A stretch of 64,000 nt of DNA from Bryum argenteum (lineage: Eukaryota > Streptophyta > Bryopsida > Bryales > Bryaceae): positions 12,813,001 to 12,877,000 of the forward strand of contig CM073325.1 in assembly GCA_037043015.1 (NCBI GenBank). The letters run 5' to 3'. Positions 36,151-48,639 of this stretch are shown one piece after another (within the stretch, counting starts at the first letter, position 1; the number at the start of each line of letters is the position of its first letter). Position numbers and translations under genes: made by a program. Below the pieces are notes generated by a model. The model worked only from the letters and a program-made list of their open reading frames with translations, ran no database searches and was not told the origin of the DNA.

Positions 36151-37669
36151 CTGGACACTCTTTCCAAATTGGTGAAAATGGTGAGTTCACTTAATTCTCC
36201 ATATTGCACTTCATATTTTTTCTTCAAAGTTGTATTTTGCAATTTCTTTTGAGTTATTTTTACCAAATCTTACTTCATCAGAATTGATGAAGGGGAATCC
36301 TTGGCCTTCAAACGGGAAGGTTAGCCAATGATAAGTTTGATTTTTTTATAGTAGCTAATTATGATTTTTTATTGCTTTTGATTTTGATTTTATTGCTTGT
36401 GCCGACTGAAAATTGTGTATGCCGGATTTTTGGCCGTTCAGTGTAGAAACATCAAGGAAATACATCCGAAATGAACTTTTTTCAAAGGATATGAACCGGA
36501 TGGTTTACCGTGGTTGCAGTCACAACCGAAAGAGCATCAAAAATTACCAATTGTGTGTGGGAAAACTAGGAAAATTACCTACTTCACCTAAAATCTTCCC
36601 GAACACTGGTTTCTACCCCTGTCCAATCCGGAGTTGACCTCACAAAAGATATGGAACCTGAAACAGCTCATGACAAGGAAGAAATGCTCAATATCCCTTA
36701 TTCACAAGCTGTTGGAAGCTTAATTTATAGTATGGTTTGCACACTATTAGATTTTAGCTATATTGTTGGAACAATTTCACAATTTATGTCCAACCCTGGT
36801 CTTCTACATTGGTCGGCTATGAAGAGGATTTTTCGATACCTTTAAGGTACAAAATCTTTTGGACTTCGATATCAAAGACATGTCCACCGCAAGCATTATT
36901 GAATTTGACACTAGTTGGTTGGTGCGACGCTGACTGGCCTGGTGACCCTCATACTTGGAAAATCTACTACCGGCTATGTGTTCACTTTAGCCGAGGAGCT
37001 GTAGTTGGCAATATAAACGTCAACCTATTGTAGCCCTTTCTAGCACTGAAGCCGAGTATATGGCGCCAACACAAGCAACAAAAGAGGTCGTGTGGTTAAA
37101 AAAGTTGTTGATGAATTTCAGACTTTCTATTACTCAAGCAACAAATTTATGTACAGATAATAAAAGTAGTATTGTTTTGGCCAAAAACCCAAGGTTTCAT
37201 GCTCGGACAAAACATATTGAACTTCAACATCATTTTGTCCGCGAAAAGATTGAGTCACGCAAAATACATTTGATATTTAGAAGTACAGAGCGAATGTTGG
37301 CAAACATACTCACAAAAGGATTAACCCAAATCAAACATTCTAAATTTCAAAACGCCTTAGGAATAGTGTCAAATATTGAATGAAGAAAATCAATTTGAAA
37401 GAAGTCCAATCAAAGAGATGCAACCTTTTGAAGAAAATCAAAAATAGATAATTAGTAGTTTAAGGGGGAGTATTAAGATGAAACTCCTAATTACTAGAAT
37501 TTAGAGTTATAGGTGTGTCACTTAGAATACAAACCGTCATACCTTTTAAGGTTGACTATGTAAACACAAGGCATTTTGTCTTACATTGTTTCATTATTAT
37601 TATTATGAATATACATGATTATGGTTTACCCTACATGTGTGTGATTTTCCGCTCAACTTTGACATCAAT

Positions 37670-38750
37670 GTAATTATGATAAAAGTAGTTGTAAATTTCT
37701 AAATATTATTTTATTATCACCTTTCTGCACATTAGTTTTGAAGTTACTTTATAATCGACTAGAAGTTGATTTGAACTCGATTTTACAATTAGAAGATTAG
37801 GTAATTTGGAGTTGAAGTTATTAAGTAGTAAATTAAAGACATAAAACCAAATGATACGTAAGAATCTCCAAATTTGTATTTGTAGTAGTTATAATTTTAC
37901 AACTTTTATGTATAAAACTTGGATGATTTAAAAGTTGTGATTTCCTAAACTCTTATGAAGTTATTTTTTTAAAATAATATAAAGACACCATAGCTTACAT
38001 TAGATCGATACAGTTGAATTCCTCAAAATAGTAAGAATTTATTTTGAAATATTAAAGTAATAACTCTAAAACTTTGAAAATCAATAAAAATTACAATTTT
38101 ATTATTAGTGTTGGAGATTGGATATAATTGGCTAATTAAATGTTATACGATACAATAGAAAAAAACCACTAATATCTCAAGAAAAATACTATCAATTTTC
38201 CAAAATAGTAAGTTTTCTCACAATAAGCCAATGCCAAGAAAATAATAGGAATATGACTAAAATATTAAATATGACTAATTTTAACTAGTCAAAAGGTGAG
38301 AATGTGTTAAGGCGGTTGTGAAAGAAGGGAGGAAAAGTAAAGGATGAAGGAGAATAAATATAGGAAAAAGTAAAAGGTGGTAGGATTGTGGGGTGTGATA
38401 AGTTGTCGTTAAGGAATAGTGACAAATGGTGAGTCTTTACGATTCTTTGGTATTGGGCAAGAAAGGGTGGCCTGTCGCTTAACTTGGCTGATGAGCCGTG
38501 GGGCTGGCAAGGCTCTTCTCTTTTACCAGCGGAGAAGGCTTACGGCAGACTGATTAGCCCTCCATGAGCCCTCCCTCAACCCCTTATGCGCTGCCCATCA
38601 ACCACCTTTCTTTAGGAGGTCCCACTCACAATTCTCCTTTTTTAGCTGAAGTCGATTGCGCACCAGAAAATCCTCTTCCATTCCCTACTTCATCAAGACT
38701 AAAGAAGAATATGTAGCCTTATATGAAGATCAACTAAATCTATTCAAAAT
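37670..38750. other. AT-rich spacer, no gene seen
   Basis: This is mostly AT-rich sequence after the copia 3' end. A more GC-rich patch at 38,440-38,640 has no frame or repeat that I recognise. Confidence 0.4.
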
Positions 38751-38759
38751 AAGCATTCA

Positions 38760-39905
38760 AAATAGCTACCCTACCTCCTAATACAAAATCCATTAGTTGT
38801 AAATGGATATTTAATATACAAACAAAAGTTGATGGCAAAATGAAAAATATAAGGCCCGTCTTCTAGCTCGCAGATTAACACAAATATCTAGTATTGACTA
38901 TTAGGAAACTTTCTCACTAATGCTTAAACTTCTTCCATTTGTATACTCTTGGCTTTAGCCACTCAATATAATTAAAAATTTCATCAACTTCATGTTTAAA
39001 GTGCATTTTTATATGGCCACCTTGAAGAAGAAATATACATGCAAGCTTTTGATGGCTTACTTCCTTCTCCTAACCCTTTTGTATTTATTGTTCTATAGTT
39101 ATGCTTCTTGGAGTGGGAGACATATAAACCACAAAGATTGGCCATTATCCAAGACTCATTCACATGCTTATAAGCAAAGTTGGTTAAACAATTTTACAAA
39201 GCAAATAATAAATTCTTTAGACTATCATGATTTTAAAACATCCTATACATAACATCTAAAAGCTACTCAAAAACCACCAACCATGAATGTCAAATTTAGT
39301 AATAAGAATACACTTTTATAAAGAAAAATATCAAACGTCCATGAACAAGTCATACATTCTTGACGACGATGACAAAGACGATGCTGAAATCCAAAGCTTG
39401 TACAAACACCAACAAATCCATCTATTATACCAAATTATAACCAGGCCTATTATGAACCGTCAAACAATGATACAAAAATAATCATTTGATCAAGTCTATC
39501 AATTTTAAATTGAATTGAACTATTTATAAAATGCAAGTTTTGACTACTCATATAGATCTTCAACAACACTCGGAGAAAATTGAAGATTACAAAAGCAAAT
39601 TGCAAACATGATCAAGCTACAAATCTCAAGTTTTATCTTGGCGCTATAAATCCAAAAATAATTAAAACCAATTATACAAAGATTATAGAATCCACTAGTG
39701 TACTAGTGGAAGGGTTACATATGTAGTTCATACATGAGAAAATAAAATAGTACACTAGTTATACATAGACACAACTTATAGTTGCCTCTTGATAAAGTCT
39801 TTTGAATTTAATTTGTCTTCTATTGAGTAGACTCTTGTAATACTCAATCATTCAATATATGTAATAAATGTAAGTGATAATTCTCGCATAAGTGCATTTC
39901 CTTTC
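38760..39905 (+). mobile_element. second Ty1/copia relic (reverse-transcriptase part)
   Basis: Copia reverse-transcriptase motifs are visible at 38,775-39,060 (PPNTKSISCKWIF, KYKARLLARR, an IHQLDVKSAFLYG-like stretch and a YMQAF-like stretch). AT-rich sequence at 39,690-39,905 could be its LTR end. This is a different, more decayed copy from the 9.8-37.7 kb element, since the same domain is present twice. It is broken many times. Confidence 0.55.
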
Positions 39906-41590
39906 ACCAACTAGTATTAGGTGAAATTTTGCCAAAGTTTTACGAAAATGTCATTAGTTGGTTTGAGGCATGAATGTCAATTATCAATGAAATGTCAGAC
40001 TATAATTAGATTAGAGTATCAAATTCTGAAATTTTATGCAAAAATGGTAGCTTGATTGTAATTATGCCAATGTGTCGAATTGAGATTGATGGATACGCAC
40101 ATTTTTGACGTGTAGGACTTGGAATCTAACATTTGAAGAGCACATTGAATTGGTTTGGACAAACTTCAAAGCCCTCAAGAAGCTACTTTTTTCAACAGTC
40201 GATTCATAATTATTATTTTTAATTATAACCCCATGATAGTCCAAGATAGGCAATTCTAGTGTATAAGTTGTACTAGAAATTTTGCACACTCACAATAGGT
40301 GTTCACGGATGGAAAATTTAAGTAGTTTATCATATGTGTGCCTATAGTCACATGTTAAGCAGTAGGTATGTATGTATATGTATAATACCAGAAACGCTCC
40401 CGAGGCTCATCTTGCGGATTTCTCATCTCTACCCAGGAGATCATGATTTACCATATCCACTTTACAAAACCTCGTATGGATTCATAGATTGTTTACAATA
40501 AGCCTTCAAACACAAATATGGCAAGGTTTTCTTCGTGATGGAAAACTTACTAGTTTGGGAAACCAATAATGTTTCTCTTAAGTTATGTGTGGCCTTTGTG
40601 TAAATTATCATGTACAATGTTATTTTAGCCAATAATATCAAATTTCAACTTCTAATAATAGAACATGTATTTTCTATTGATTTTCAAAGCTTTACTTTCT
40701 CTAATTAGTGTAAATTTACAATTACTATTTCAAGAAATTCCAATGTTAATAATCTGATCTAAGCATCTTGATCTTCATATTGTCATATAGGTTCATAATA
40801 ATGAAATGCACATGTCATAACACATTTAGGTTTTCTCCAAACCCCTTGGGCATTAGGGGATGAATTATTTTCCTCCTACGAAAAAGTAAATAATGAAATA
40901 CCGGTGAGCACATTCTCTTCCTAGTCACAAAGACCTATTGTTGCGTCACGAGATTGCCAAGTGGCTTGTCTCCAAAGGAGTGGCTCGCACTTAAGGCGGG
41001 AGCGGTCAAATGAAGGACATATGGGGCTTCCTCGTGTCCTTCATTGCTCTTTCGTGGTGCCCAAGCCTCCGCTCGCCATGTAGCACCCTAAACCCTAAGA
41101 TGCCTCGATTCTCCCTCGGTTCAATCCTCTTAGTCGACCGACCCCGATTCCAGCAATCGTAGCATCTCTTTCTTCTGTCCCCAGTGCAATTTTCCGCGTT
41201 CAATCTGGTGGTGAGCTCAATCTGCACGCAATTTCTCAAGCTCCAAATCAATCGGCACAGTATGCATCGAAAATTTGTAGAAAATGCTTGCATCTTGTTT
41301 TTGTTGCTCGAATACCGGTTATGGGATTGGCGGTGGTAGGCTGGGGAAGTTGCAGGATTTTGATCGAGTGGTGTTATTTTAGGGTTTCTTGGATACGAGC
41401 AATCAGTTCATTCATCTGATCGATTATTGCGAGCTTTTAGTTTAGAGGATTGAGTCTAAATGCTTTTAGGGAATGGTTTGATTGATGGCAAGTGTTGTTA
41501 TTGAGTTGCAGGTAGTAGTGAAGGACCGAAAAGCAGTGTGATAGTGAGTTAGAGTGGAGTGGTCGGATTGGAGAAGGAGTAGGCGTGTGC
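39906..41590. other. spacer and promoter region of the carrier gene
   Basis: AT-rich to about 40,880, then more balanced sequence that should hold the promoter and 5' UTR of the mitochondrial carrier. No conserved frame is seen on either strand. Confidence 0.4.
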
Positions 41591-41591
41591 G

Positions 41592-41603
41592 ATGGAAGCG
41601 TGA
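41592..41603 (+). promoter_or_regulatory. three-codon upstream ORF overlapping the carrier start
   Basis: ATG GAA GCG TGA encodes M-E-A. Its stop overlaps the carrier start codon by one base (TGATG). The uORF ATG has G at -3 and G at +4, a stronger context than the main ATG, which has C at +4. This layout fits control by termination and re-initiation; the transcript start is unknown. Confidence 0.45.
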
Positions 41604-44443
41604 TGCCCGGGAATGAGGCAATGGCACCGCCGGTCGATCCATTTCGACTTCGAGGTCTTGCAATTGCGATAGATTCTTCTCATGTTTCCGAGACTCAAGA
41701 TGGATTTTACCCGTCAGGTCTGTTCGCTGGGATGAGATCGGTACTCGGATCGCAGGAGGGACGAAACGCTATGGCTGATGCCCCTCAAAGACAAGTGGAT
41801 GTGAAAGAAAAGGCTATTTCGGCTGCTGGAGCTGCGGTGATTTCTGCAATTATTGTCAATCCTCTTGATGTTGCCAAGGTAGGTTTCGCTGTGAGAAATT
41901 TTCAATTTGAGCAGCGTATTTGAGCTGCGAACCAGGGATTTGAGTGTACCCACGTCTCTTCATCATTCTTACATCGCGGAATCCGGGATGTTGGTTGAGT
42001 CATAGCGGCAATTAGAGAAATCCAGGGGATGGTTCGCTTCCCCCTTTTTAGTTTTGCGAAGGATTTGAAGCTGCTGGTTGCCGCAAAGGGGATTCAAGAA
42101 CTGAGTCTTGTACTTCGTTCCTTGCAGACTAGACTCCAGGCGCAAGGAGCTGGAGTTTCCTATCAGAAAGCATGCGAAATGGAAGGTTCAAACTCGTTAG
42201 AGGTAGTCAACATTACCTGCAGCACTTTGTGTTGCATTCACATTCTACATTTATTCACAGTAGATTTAAAACCCGCATTGTAACAAGGCTTACATCGACG
42301 GCAGTATACCAGTTCAAATTTATGGTAGTATACTAGTTTTTAGTTCACATTTGCACTGTCAGAGGCCGCGCATATTGGGTGTCTGCTGAAGCGACCTGTC
42401 TTGGAATTTCTTCACAGGTGGCTGTAAATGGAAGGTGTCCACCAGCCTGTCCTCGAACTTCTGTTGAAGGAGTTTCCCTCGATTGTCCTCCTCGCCAACA
42501 GTATAAGAACACTTTGGATGTTATGCGGAGAGTTGCTAATGAGGTGATTTTCATTAGCATTTGCTTGTATAATACGCCCTAGCTAACATACGTTTGCGTA
42601 GGTCTAAACGAAGAACAGTCTTTGCTTATTTCTGAAATTTATTTACGGAGACTTTGCTTATTCGTGCTTATAATTTACCGACTGCACGTACACCGTTTGA
42701 TGTTTTGAGCTGGTTTTTGTATGCAGGAGGGCTTCATTCGACTATGGAGAGGGCTGAATGCCTCCCTTGCAATTGCCGTTCCAACAGTGAGCACTTCCAT
42801 TTTCTCCTTGAAAGTTCGCGTTTCTGATTGTCTAGGATTGATAAATATGCATTAATTTCTTCATAGTTTGCTTACGAGTGGAAGCATGAGCGTGCCTGCT
42901 ATCGTGATGGACTGCGGAGACTTAGCCTAGATTTTGCATCTCTCCAGTTTATGATCTGAGCTGATGTGTTGAAACGATTGAATCAGGTTGGAATTTATTT
43001 GCCCTGCTACGATGTACTTCGAGAAGCCCTTTACAGATACTCTGATGAGAATTCTTTGGACTTGAAGCCATACGCACCACTATTAGCTGGTTCTTTAGCA
43101 CGATCTTTAGCTGTTATTGTATGCTCGCCTCTTGAGCTTGCCAAGACTCGGATGCAGGTAACAGTTTTTGAAAGCTTTATATATTGATCAGTTAAGCATT
43201 TAAGCTAAATTGTATTTGTATTTTAGGCATGCATATCGCTTGAATGCACGTCGACGTGTAGTATTAGGTGCTTTACTTAAGAAGTGGTCCGCGAAGTATT
43301 GTTTGTTGCACACTGTAACTCAGAATGGAGCAAAATTGTTGAACTTTGCAGGCTCAAATGGATCCAAGAACAGGAAAGCTGCCTGGTATTGCTGCAGTCT
43401 TACGTGGTGTAAATAACACATATGGACCAAATGGAGGCCGATGTAAGTTCATCTCTCGCAATCAGTAATCAGTGTTTACTCTAATGCGAAATATTATCAT
43501 ATGTTCTGAAGGTTGCTTATGATGAGATTAGTCCCTTGAATGAGACAAGTTGCTGGTGGCAGTGCAAGGAATCAGGGTAATGTGGACAGGCGTGGGAGCA
43601 CAGCTTGCCCGAGACGTTCCATTCTCTGCTATATGCTGGAGTGTTCTGGAGCCTGTAAGTTCATGAGTTCATTGCTTTCCCTTTTCTATCACCAGTCTCT
43701 TCGAGCCATGCAATTTCATTCGGATGTCAAAAAGCTCAAATTACATTTTCAATTTGCCAGTAGACCCAGTCTCCATCGAAAGCTAGTAGGGATGCATCAC
43801 AACTTTCTATATGATATATGAACCTTCTTCCTTGTTAGTATCCATTGCTGAAATGTGTGTCTTCCTTTTCTTGCTGGGCTAATCAGTAGAATTGTGCAGA
43901 CCCGAGGTGCTCTCCTCGAAGCAGCGGGATCTGAACCACACATAGGACGGGTGTTGGGAGCCAATTTTGCAGCTGGTATGCTTGCCGGCGGTATTGCAGC
44001 AGCTGCTACTTGTCCTCTCGATGTAGTCAAAACATGGCGTCAAATTGAGGTATGAGAACATCTGACTAGATAAGATCTCACACCTCTATTTATTTGTTGT
44101 GACGCTTTAGTACTTGTTTGCATACTTCAAGTCATCGAAGCTTATTGCTGGTTCTCGGTTCAACTGCAGAGAGACCCTGCGAAGGCTATGTCAACGTCCA
44201 TGCGACAGACTTTTACCCAAATTTGGCAGTAAGTAGCTCGTTTTCTTGTCATGGGTTCTTTCATTGCATCTACCAAATAACCGTATAGTTTTTTAACTTG
44301 GTGGTTTCGGTTATGATTACAGACGAGGAGGGATGGCGGGAATTTTCACTGGAGTTGGACCTCGAATTGGGCGTGCCGCCCCTTCAACCGGTATTGTGGT
44401 GTCATTCTATGAGGTTGTCAAGTACATCTTGCACAGAACATGA
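41603..44443 (+). CDS. mitochondrial carrier, MTM1 / SLC25A39-40 type, 10 exons
   Basis: Inner-membrane solute carrier. SLC25A39/40 import glutathione into mitochondria, and yeast and plant MTM1 affect manganese superoxide dismutase activation. Exons: 41,603-41,878; 42,128-42,202; 42,418-42,543; 42,727-42,786; 42,987-43,157; 43,352-43,442; 43,563-43,654; 43,900-44,049; 44,170-44,228; 44,323-44,443. They total 1,221 nt in one frame (406 aa), with GT-AG borders. Three carrier signatures are present: NPLDVAKTR (86-94), SPLELAKTRMQ (226-236) and CPLDVVKTW (335-343), one per repeat. A long matrix loop after the first signature carries Cys108, 124, 128 and 140, as in this subfamily only. The exon 7 start could be a few codons earlier. 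The first in-frame ATG was taken as start. Confidence 0.92.
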
Positions 44444-44872
44444 TGAAACTGTAGAGCCCTTCCTTAATGGTGGTAGTCATTTTCACTTGGCAAGTTATTT
44501 GTTATAACCTTTGCCGATTCGAATTCTTGGACCCTGCAACGGGTTGCAATTTTTTTGGTTCCGGGTACTCCTGACATGGACCCAACCAGAGTTGCACTGT
44601 AGCATAGCAACTGGTAGTTGTAAGTCGATGGATATTTGTACCCAATCAACTGATTACCAGCATTTAAGCAAAGATGCAAAGCCTTTGCAATAGTTACTGG
44701 AACTCGCTTTTTATCCACATGGAGCTTGAATGTTGTCTGCTCTCTAATTGGGGAATCAACAGGAGATTTTAAGGGCTCCTTTCAAGCGCTAAAGGTCCTT
44801 GAGACCATAATTGGGTCACATGCTACTCCAATCAACATTCTCGTTTGTCAAGTGTATTTGTTTCTTGGTTAA
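44444..44872. other. 3' region of the carrier gene
   Basis: The probable 3' UTR and spacer. No further frame is supported before the TTAA element at 44,873. Confidence 0.4.
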
Positions 44873-45308
44873 CTTGGAGACGCCCAAACAAGCCCGAGGG
44901 GGGCTTTTCTCTAACAGAATCTGCTTTGTAGCTCTCACTGTACTAAACTTTTCACTTATATTTTGATGTTACACTTGTTCACCTTCTTGTGATGCATTCA
45001 AAAAGTGAAATTTTATAATTTTGAATTTTACTATTCAATTCACAATTTGTAAGAGTGATTTTGTGCTTTGAAAGGATTGTGGTAGGTAGGTTGGGGTTGT
45101 ATATAACCTTGTAGGAGGTTGCAAGCTTATCATTGATTGGTTCATTCATGATGCCCAAGTTCAAAAAGTGCACTATTCCTGATGCTGAAGTCCAAAAGAT
45201 GTTGTGATCCAATTTTGGGCTACTTGTATGAGACTCCATGGACGCTACCAAAAGATGTTGTGATCCAATTTTGGGATGCGTGTATTAGACTTCATGGACG
45301 CTAAAGGG
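44873..45308 (+). mobile_element. TTAA-flanked element P4, relative of P3
   Basis: TTAA flanks both ends (44,869-44,872 and 45,309-45,312). The right end reads inward CCCTTTAGCG; the left end is decayed. The interior matches the inverted element at 12,407-12,769: the CTAACAGAATC block, GTGATGCAT, GAAAGGATTGTGGTAGGTAG and AACCTTGTAGGAGGTTGCAA. A 56-bp stretch is duplicated in tandem at 45,192-45,247 and 45,248-45,303. Confidence 0.55.
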
Positions 45309-45312
45309 TTAA

Positions 45313-46105
45313 GGGTTATGACATGCAGGATGGATTGCATGTATAGACCCCATGGGCGTTCAAGCCTTAAAGTTGAAAGCCCCCAATAACTCTGAGAACT
45401 CCTCAAAACCACCCCATTTCAATGCAAGATGAAATTTTTTTACTTTTGACGTAATCTCAAGTATATAACCGTAAGATCTTATACCTTACTTGTCCATGTA
45501 TGTGTGTACCAAAACATAGTTCCAAATTCCTTACCAATTTTGAGATCAAAACATTCAAAGTTGAAAAATAAGTTATTCTCCTTGTTGCAAAATGGGTTCG
45601 AAGTTTTTTGTGAGCCCAAACAACCAATTCCAAGTGTAAATTTGAACTACGACTCTTCAAATTCTTGAGTTAGGAACTACGGCTCTTCAAATTCCAAACA
45701 CAAAAAACAAAACTTGAAAAAGAGTAGAATCTCAATTTGTGGTGAATTTTTGAAGATCCTGTGATGCTATTTATTTTGGGCACATTTTGAGAAAAAGCGA
45801 GCACACACCGCAGTTTGGGCAGATTTCAAATAGTGATTTCAAACTTTGATTAGAAATATCTCCTACATTATGAAGAATTTTGAAGCATGTAATGACTTTT
45901 CGGAAAGGTGTGAGAAAACTCTTCAACCTTCAAAAGATTTTAATATCATACGAGCAAAATATAGTAAACAAGAGGTTGACGAGACCCCTAACGACCCGAT
46001 TCGGGCTCTTTTCAACACTAAGGGTCAATGAGGGTCAATGGGTTAAAGGTTACGACGTGCTGGTTTACATGGTTTAGATGGTTTAGACTTCATAAATCAA
46101 TTGGT
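45313..46105. other. AT-rich spacer, probable old repeats
   Basis: No gene is seen. CCCCTAACGACCC near 45,985 recalls the P1 element end, and 46,040-46,075 resembles 45,305-45,345, so more decayed members of the TTAA family may lie here. Confidence 0.3.
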
Positions 46106-46571
46106 TGATTTACCGTCTCTAAGAACCTTACACAAGTGCACGTGCAACGAAGATAACGACAAACAGACCTTTCTGGATGAGAAAGATGGATGAATCCCGC
46201 ATCGTGAATGACTAGTGAATGATCACCATCTACGAGGCAGACACAATTGAATACCGGTAGTATTCCAGGTGCTTGGACGCCGATGGAACGCTCTTGACAC
46301 CAACGCTGCTTCGCACTTTTGCTCCAATCGAGACGGACCCAGCAAATCTCTGTCATAGAAGACCGCAATACCTCCAGGTAAGCCATGTCCGGCTCAACTC
46401 TAGCTTTTCACTGACTCTGGTTTTGTGAAAAACGGTTGTCGGCAGCCAATGGAGGTTAGAATTCCATACTCATTGTGCGGATTTTGATATCGCAGGATTC
46501 AGTTGTTTTCTTGGAATTGGTGTATCGGTTGGAGTAGGAGAGAAATGGAAGGAGGGCGTGATGAGTAGAGG

Positions 46572-47872
46572 ATGCAAGCAGTGGCGCCAGACTTGAATGG
46601 CACTCTGGAAGAGAACAATATCGATAATGATGTACAGCAGCAGCACGAGAATGCGTCCACGGACGACGGGGTATCATCACAGCTCAAGTTTAGTTTCATG
46701 TTCAGTCTTAGTCTTTGATCACTTCGAGATGCGAGTGTGTGGTGGTTGGGATGGATTCCGCGGATCTGCTTGTGGGAGACTTAGTCTGGACAGGTCGCAT
46801 GCACCATGTGTAATAGCTATTGCCCTGCCCGTTTGCTTGATAGAGGGAAGCTTTTCATTGGCGGCTTGCATTATGACACTTCCAAAGGTACGTTCTCTTC
46901 TCCCGCTTAAAGAAAGATGGAAGGACGGGGAGGTTCTAGTACGGGTTATCTCACGAGAAGTAGCTGCAGGTGGGGGTCAGTATGTCAGTTCATCGTGAAA
47001 ACATGGCAGCTACTAAGAGGATATATGTTGGAGGCATCCCTTCTTCGGTTACAGATGGTATGCAGAAAAGTGCTTGCGAGCATCAACTTCCCCTACCTTT
47101 TGTATAATGCAGTTGAGAGTTCACCTTACCGGTAGGTCTAACAGACTGTAGCAGTACCAGGCTTAGTTCTGCAGGCTAACACACAACTCCTGTGTCGACT
47201 CTAATAAGAACTTGTCATCTGGTGTGGTCATTACAGAGGATCTCAAGAACTGCTTCGAAGATTTTGGTACGATAGTTGGCCACTATATCGAGCACGACGA
47301 GAGTGGCAGATCTCTTAATTATGGGTTCGTCACTTTCGATTGCGAAGATGTGGTCGAAGAAATCCTTCGAAATGCCCTTGAAAAGAGGTACGAGCTCGGA
47401 GGAAAGCAGGTGAGCAACTCTTTCTATATTTCATCAGAGAACATCTATGGCTGTGACGATTAATCACTCTCTTGTAAAGCCACTTAGGCATCGAGTGTTG
47501 ATGAGCGATTCGGGCACATGCCAGGTGAGGGTTGAAAAGGCTAGACGAAAGCATGCGATTCAAGACAGTCCAGGCAGAGGCCTTCGGGAGGGATGTGCGA
47601 GTGCTAGTGCTAGAGGATACGATAGGGGTCCAGGCGATGCTGGTAATAGGAGCTCCTACAACGGATCAGGTGGCTACCGCGAAAGAGGAGGGAATGGTGA
47701 TCGAGCCGACGTCTATGGCTCAATGGGCTATGACAGACACAGTGGTATAAGAGGATTCGGGGCTGGGAATAGCTCAAGCGACGGGTATGGTGGAAATTAT
47801 GGCAGTAGTCGTGGTTACAGTGGCAGCCGTGGCGGCGGCAGCCATCGAGAATACCATCCAGGCAGAAGCTAA
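46572..47872 (+). pseudogene. RRM glycine-rich protein gene, copy 1 (decayed)
   Basis: Paralogue of the gene at 51,141-53,645. The start used by the other copies is followed by a stop (TAG at 46,563-46,565 by frame), so translation would have to begin at 46,572. The exon-1 donor GT has become TT, and the exon carrying the second half of RRM1 (including RNP1) is deleted. The pieces still open are the start of RRM1 to 46,891 (KLFIGGLHYDTSK), 46,970-47,057, RRM2 at 47,237-47,409 and the Gly-rich tail at 47,525-47,872. RRM2 and the tail keep clean frames and splice sites, so a shortened transcript is possible, but a full two-RRM product is not. Confidence 0.75.
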
Positions 47873-48639
47873 GGTACAGTGGGTTTATTCTCTTATGCTA
47901 GTTCTTAGGAACAGTGGCTTAGAGCAGAGCTGTGTATAGTAGGTGAGGAGGCCTTTCTTGAGTTATCAGTCACTAAGACAGGCATTCTTCACGAGGTCCC
48001 AAGTTGTATATTGGTATCATTCTCGTTTTTTTGGTTATTCAGTTGAGGAGAGAAGACAATCAAATACGCCGAGAAAGACCTTGAGTCATTAATTTTTCTT
48101 CGAATGCTCCTCAATCATGAAAACAGACAATTCGACTGATATATGTTGATTAGGGATTGCTACCACAGTTTGATGATTGTATACAACTGTGTTACTTTTT
48201 TCTACATCTTGTTGGATGACATACTTGTCGGTACTGAAAGCTGCGGGAGCCATTTCATTGTTTTGCCCAATTTTCTAGGCTCTGTTATTTATCCTGACAA
48301 TCAGAATAGGAGGTGCAATGCATGGGGTTGTACGAGGTTTCGTCAAATAGATCAAGGGAATAAATTCATCCTTCTCTAGACAGGAATGAGTTGGGGAGAT
48401 ATTTTATCCTTTCTGTAGAATGTTGTACAACATTCATGCAAGTTAGTATGAAAGAGACAATATTTGTATAACCGGGATGCGCCACTCTACTCATTTTCTC
48501 TTACACGATTCTTGCAGAGGACTATTCTTGCAAAGCATGAATAGGTTCATAACTTCACATGTAGTGGTCATTGAATTGAGATTCTTTGTTGCCAACTCCA
48601 TATTCTAAGAATCTTGTGAAAAGAAAATTTCAAACTTAT

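Larger units (their letters stand above)
28710..36608 (+). mobile_element. hAT DNA transposon, 7.9 kb, 8-bp TSD
   Basis: GTTTCTAC occurs at 28,702-28,709 and 36,609-36,616, and the interrupted copia reverse-transcriptase region is expected to have it once, so it is an 8-bp target duplication. The right end reads inward CAGTGTTCGGGAAGAT, typical of hAT ends; the left end CAATGATCAAGGAGAT matches about two thirds of those positions. A hAT transposase lies near the right end, on the plus strand. The left 1.1 kb (to about 29,850) is more GC-rich and has no recognisable gene. The middle holds A-rich DNA, a GC-rich minisatellite and a MITE. It is nested in the copia relic. Confidence 0.75.
9790..37670 (+). 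mobile_element. old Ty1/copia LTR retrotransposon relic, split by nested insertions
   Basis: Recognisable copia parts lie on the plus strand in the expected order: gag (about 9,790-10,219 and 11,203-11,463, the latter with a zinc-knuckle-like CFYC start), protease with WYVDSGATHT (13,130-13,400), pre-integrase region (about 13,840-13,960), integrase core and C-terminus (27,025-27,560), reverse transcriptase (27,880-28,709 and from 36,617) and RNase H (about 36,900-37,380). A purine tract near 37,460-37,469 is followed by a probable 3' LTR start. Order, strand and complementary content argue for one element. No 5' LTR was found and the first part of integrase is missing. It is broken many times and carries at least five separate inserted elements, so it is old. 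Confidence 0.7.

Noticed and set aside
41006-41293. Minus-strand 95-codon ORF upstream of the carrier gene
   Set aside because: No family resemblance, and it overlaps the probable promoter and 5' UTR of the plus-strand gene.
46090-46386. Minus-strand ORF upstream of RRM copy 1, with a similar ORF at 55,165-55,398
   Set aside because: It lies in the duplicated upstream block and is not kept in the same frame in copy 2, so similarity comes from the duplication, not from coding.
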